Positions 62,963 through 64,000 of a stretch of DNA of 64,000 bases are shown one piece after another. Made by a program: the position numbers and the translations under genes. This DNA comes from Lysinibacillus pakistanensis (GTDB lineage Bacteria > Bacillota > Bacilli > Bacillales_A > Planococcaceae): NCBI RefSeq assembly GCF_030123245.1, contig NZ_CP126101.1, positions 1,920,501 to 1,984,500 of the forward strand, written 5' to 3'. Under the pieces are notes generated by a model that saw nothing but the letters and a program-made list of their open reading frames with translations, did no database searches and had not been told where the DNA came from. The first letter of the stretch is position 1. The number at the start of each line of letters is the position of its first letter.

Positions 62963-63003
62963 AATGTACATTACTAAAGAAGATTGGTAATGTACATTTT
63001 TTT
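62963..63003 (+). terminator. Terminator after coaW
   Basis: AATGTACATTAC pairs perfectly with GTAATGTACATT around a 12-nt loop, followed by seven T. Confidence 0.85.
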
Positions 63004-63088
63004 ATACATAAATCCTCTACCATTGAAGTTTTCACCAAAGCATAAATCCTTTATTCCTGAGCACATTACAGGTAGGAGGTGAATATCT

Positions 63089-63313
63089 GTGGGCAATAGA
63101 AATAATAAAAACAGTAAAAAGACGATGAATGTTAGAACACATAATCCTTTCGGTACCTACAAAAGCAAAGACCTCGATAGAAGTAATAGTAATAACAATA
63201 ATCCGAACGACAACCTGAATGAAGAATTTTCGGCTGAGTTTGATGCAAAGGCTAAAAATAAAGATAATAAAACAAACCACGATAAAAATCAGCAATCCAA
63301 TAAAAAGAAATAA
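63089..63313 (+). CDS. Small Asn/Lys-rich protein, probable spore protein (gamma-SASP-like)
   Basis: This 74-residue hydrophilic protein is rich in Asn, Lys and Asp, without TM helix or signal. Residues 45-52 read EEFSAEFD, resembling the germination-protease recognition sequence (E-[FI]-A-S-E-F/T) in small acid-soluble spore proteins. AGGAGGTGA precedes the GTG. It is followed 21 bp later by a second small protein with the same motif. Assignment to the gamma-SASP group is inferred from composition and motif. Confidence 0.6.
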   Translation: MGNRNNKNSKKTMNVRTHNPFGTYKSKDLDRSNSNNNNPNDNLNEEFSAEFDAKAKNKDNKTNHDKNQQSNKKK

Positions 63314-63334
63314 CTAAACTTGGAGGGGTTAAAA

Positions 63335-63466
63335 ATGGCAAAGAAAAATAAAACAAGCTTTAAAAAGAAAAAGAAAGAAGATGTCCATAAAAAAAATGAT
63401 CGGGAAGAATATTCAGCAGAGTTTAATCAGGTAATTCATAATAACCCGCAGCAACCAAAACAATAA
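63335..63466 (+). CDS. 43-residue Lys-rich peptide, second SASP-like protein
   Basis: A short frame reads MAKKNKTSFKKKKKEDVHKK, then DREEYSAEFNQ and a Gln/Pro-rich end. The EEYSAEFN segment repeats the EEFSAEFD motif of its upstream neighbour. TGGAGGGG lies 8 nt before the ATG and a terminator follows about 10 bp after the stop. The two are likely one operon of spore-core proteins or a decayed duplication; the family assignment is inference. Confidence 0.6.
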   Translation: MAKKNKTSFKKKKKEDVHKKNDREEYSAEFNQVIHNNPQQPKQ

Positions 63467-63474
63467 TCAAAAAA

Positions 63475-63516
63475 TGCTCCTAAAGTATGCTTTGCTTTTG
63501 GAGCACTTATTTTTTG
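63475..63516 (+). terminator. Terminator after the SASP-like pair
   Basis: TGCTCC-AAAG pairs with CTTT-GGAGCA, followed by CTTATTTTTT. Confidence 0.75.
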
Positions 63517-63555
63517 CTTTGTACAACAGTTTATACATCAAAAGGGGATATTAAA

Positions 63556-63885
63556 TTGAAAAAATTTGGTTTAACAGTGGGTACTATTCTTGTATTACTT
63601 ACTTCACCATTACATATTCCAACGGCTGTTTTTGCCCAACAGGAGGCTCCGGCCTATGCCAAGTGGAGTATAGTGGCGATTAAAGAGGTAAGGATTAAAT
63701 ATCCGCAAGCTAAGATAGTTGATTATTCACATGAAGGAAGCGAAATAAAAGAGGACTCAACAATAGAAAAATTTAAGCTATGGCTCAAACAAAATGACAA
63801 GGAATTTGGGGTCAATGTAAAAATCCAATATGTCACAAAGACGAATAGGATAGAAAACATTGAATTACAGGAAACAACCTCATAA
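63556..63885 (+). CDS. Secreted DUF3889-type protein
   Basis: This 109-residue protein has a signal peptide (LKKFGLTVGTILVLLTS, probable cleavage after AVFA) and a mature domain beginning PAYAKWSIVAIKEVRIKYP, with KFKLWLKQNDKEFGVNVKI, matching the DUF3889 pattern. Members are small exported proteins of bacilli with no known role. The TTG start follows AAAGGGG. The longer open frame upstream overlaps the preceding terminator and is rejected. Confidence 0.8.
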   Translation: MKKFGLTVGTILVLLTSPLHIPTAVFAQQEAPAYAKWSIVAIKEVRIKYPQAKIVDYSHEGSEIKEDSTIEKFKLWLKQNDKEFGVNVKIQYVTKTNRIENIELQETTS

Positions 63886-63896
63886 TGCTTAAAGTT

Positions 63897-63926
63897 AAAG
63901 GGTGCCTGGCAAAAGGCATCCTTTTT
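63897..63926 (+). terminator. Terminator, probable group IIC intron target
   Basis: AAAGGGTGCCT pairs with AGGCATCCTTT (one G-U) and is followed by a T run. The intron-like sequence starts 3 nt later. Confidence 0.8.
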
Positions 63927-63928
63927 AT

Positions 63929-64000
63929 GTGCGCTAACATGCCTATGAACTATAGGGTGTAAGTTACGAACTCTGAAGACAGAAGTAGAGGTAGCCAAGA
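63929..64000 (+). mobile_element. 5' end of a probable group IIC intron, cut by window end
   Basis: GTGCGCTAACATG matches the GUGYG start of group II introns, and TAGGGTGTAAGTTACGAAC followed by AGCCAAGA recalls the first part of domain I in ORF-containing bacterial introns. The position directly after a terminator hairpin is the target habit of class C introns. Only 72 bases are visible, so the reverse transcriptase is not seen. Confidence 0.6.

Noticed and set aside
63723..63998. 91-codon minus-strand frame at the right end
   Set aside because: Antisense to the DUF3889 gene and crosses a terminator and the intron-like start.

Overview
The window looks like chromosome from a low-G+C, spore-forming, motile Firmicute of the Bacillaceae/Planococcaceae, most likely Lysinibacillus or a close relative. 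The evidence is AT-rich DNA, strong GGAGG ribosome sites, frequent GTG/TTG starts, a ba3-type oxidase, DynA-type dynamin, YqxD, YdbC, PxpABC, type II pantothenate kinase and probable spore proteins. No tRNA, rRNA or CRISPR array was seen. The genus is inferred, not proven.

Layout. 1-5038: the downstream end of a bacterial microcompartment (BMC) operon: CoA-acylating aldehyde dehydrogenase (cut by the window edge), a hexameric shell protein, two PduL phosphotransacylases, a EutN-type vertex protein, a second shell protein with a basic tail, and a malate/lactate dehydrogenase. 5.5-9.1 kb: a MerR/GyrI-type regulator with a serine hydrolase, then an M32 carboxypeptidase. 9.1-11.5 kb (minus): ba3 oxidase subunits I, II and the tiny IIa. 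11.8-12.6 kb: CheX and an unlisted 29-residue membrane peptide behind a Fur-like box. 13.0-25.1 kb: a peptide-scavenging operon (oligopeptide ABC transporter, IclR regulator, 940-residue M14 peptidase, pyroglutamyl peptidase, 5-oxoprolinase PxpBCA), which would import peptides, release pyroglutamate and turn it into glutamate. 25.1-30.8 kb: two DUF4183 proteins, DynA and a sulfurtransferase. 31-34 kb: an accessory patch of unrecognised genes, one visibly richer in G+C. 34.3-41.1 kb: an ECF sigma operon, an MBL hydrolase, malic enzyme and a chemoreceptor. 41-51.6 kb: housekeeping genes (a divergent PurC, Gdh, YqxD, D-serine dehydratase, MerR plus GAP-family membrane protein, class V aminotransferase, DUF1835). 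51.8-57.7 kb: a decaying stretch with a NERD gene split by a small mobile repeat, HNH and GNAT genes with single-base frameshifts, a second chemoreceptor and fused IS3/IS110 remnants. 57.9-64 kb: ferric-reductase-like protein, YdjM, YisP-like prenyl synthase, SDR, CoaW, two SASP-like peptides, DUF3889, and the first bases of what appears to be a group IIC intron just behind a terminator.

Two structural themes run through the window. A dispersed repeat family (left end TATCTT..., right end ...AATTGAT) has five clear copies plus one partial copy; one sits inside a gene and shows the exact insertion point, flanked by TA. Separately, two intergenic arrays of unrelated sequence share a 21-nt unit alternating as A/B halves with a 42-nt period. 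Start sites were chosen from ribosome-binding-site spacing, so several genes are shorter than their maximal open frames.
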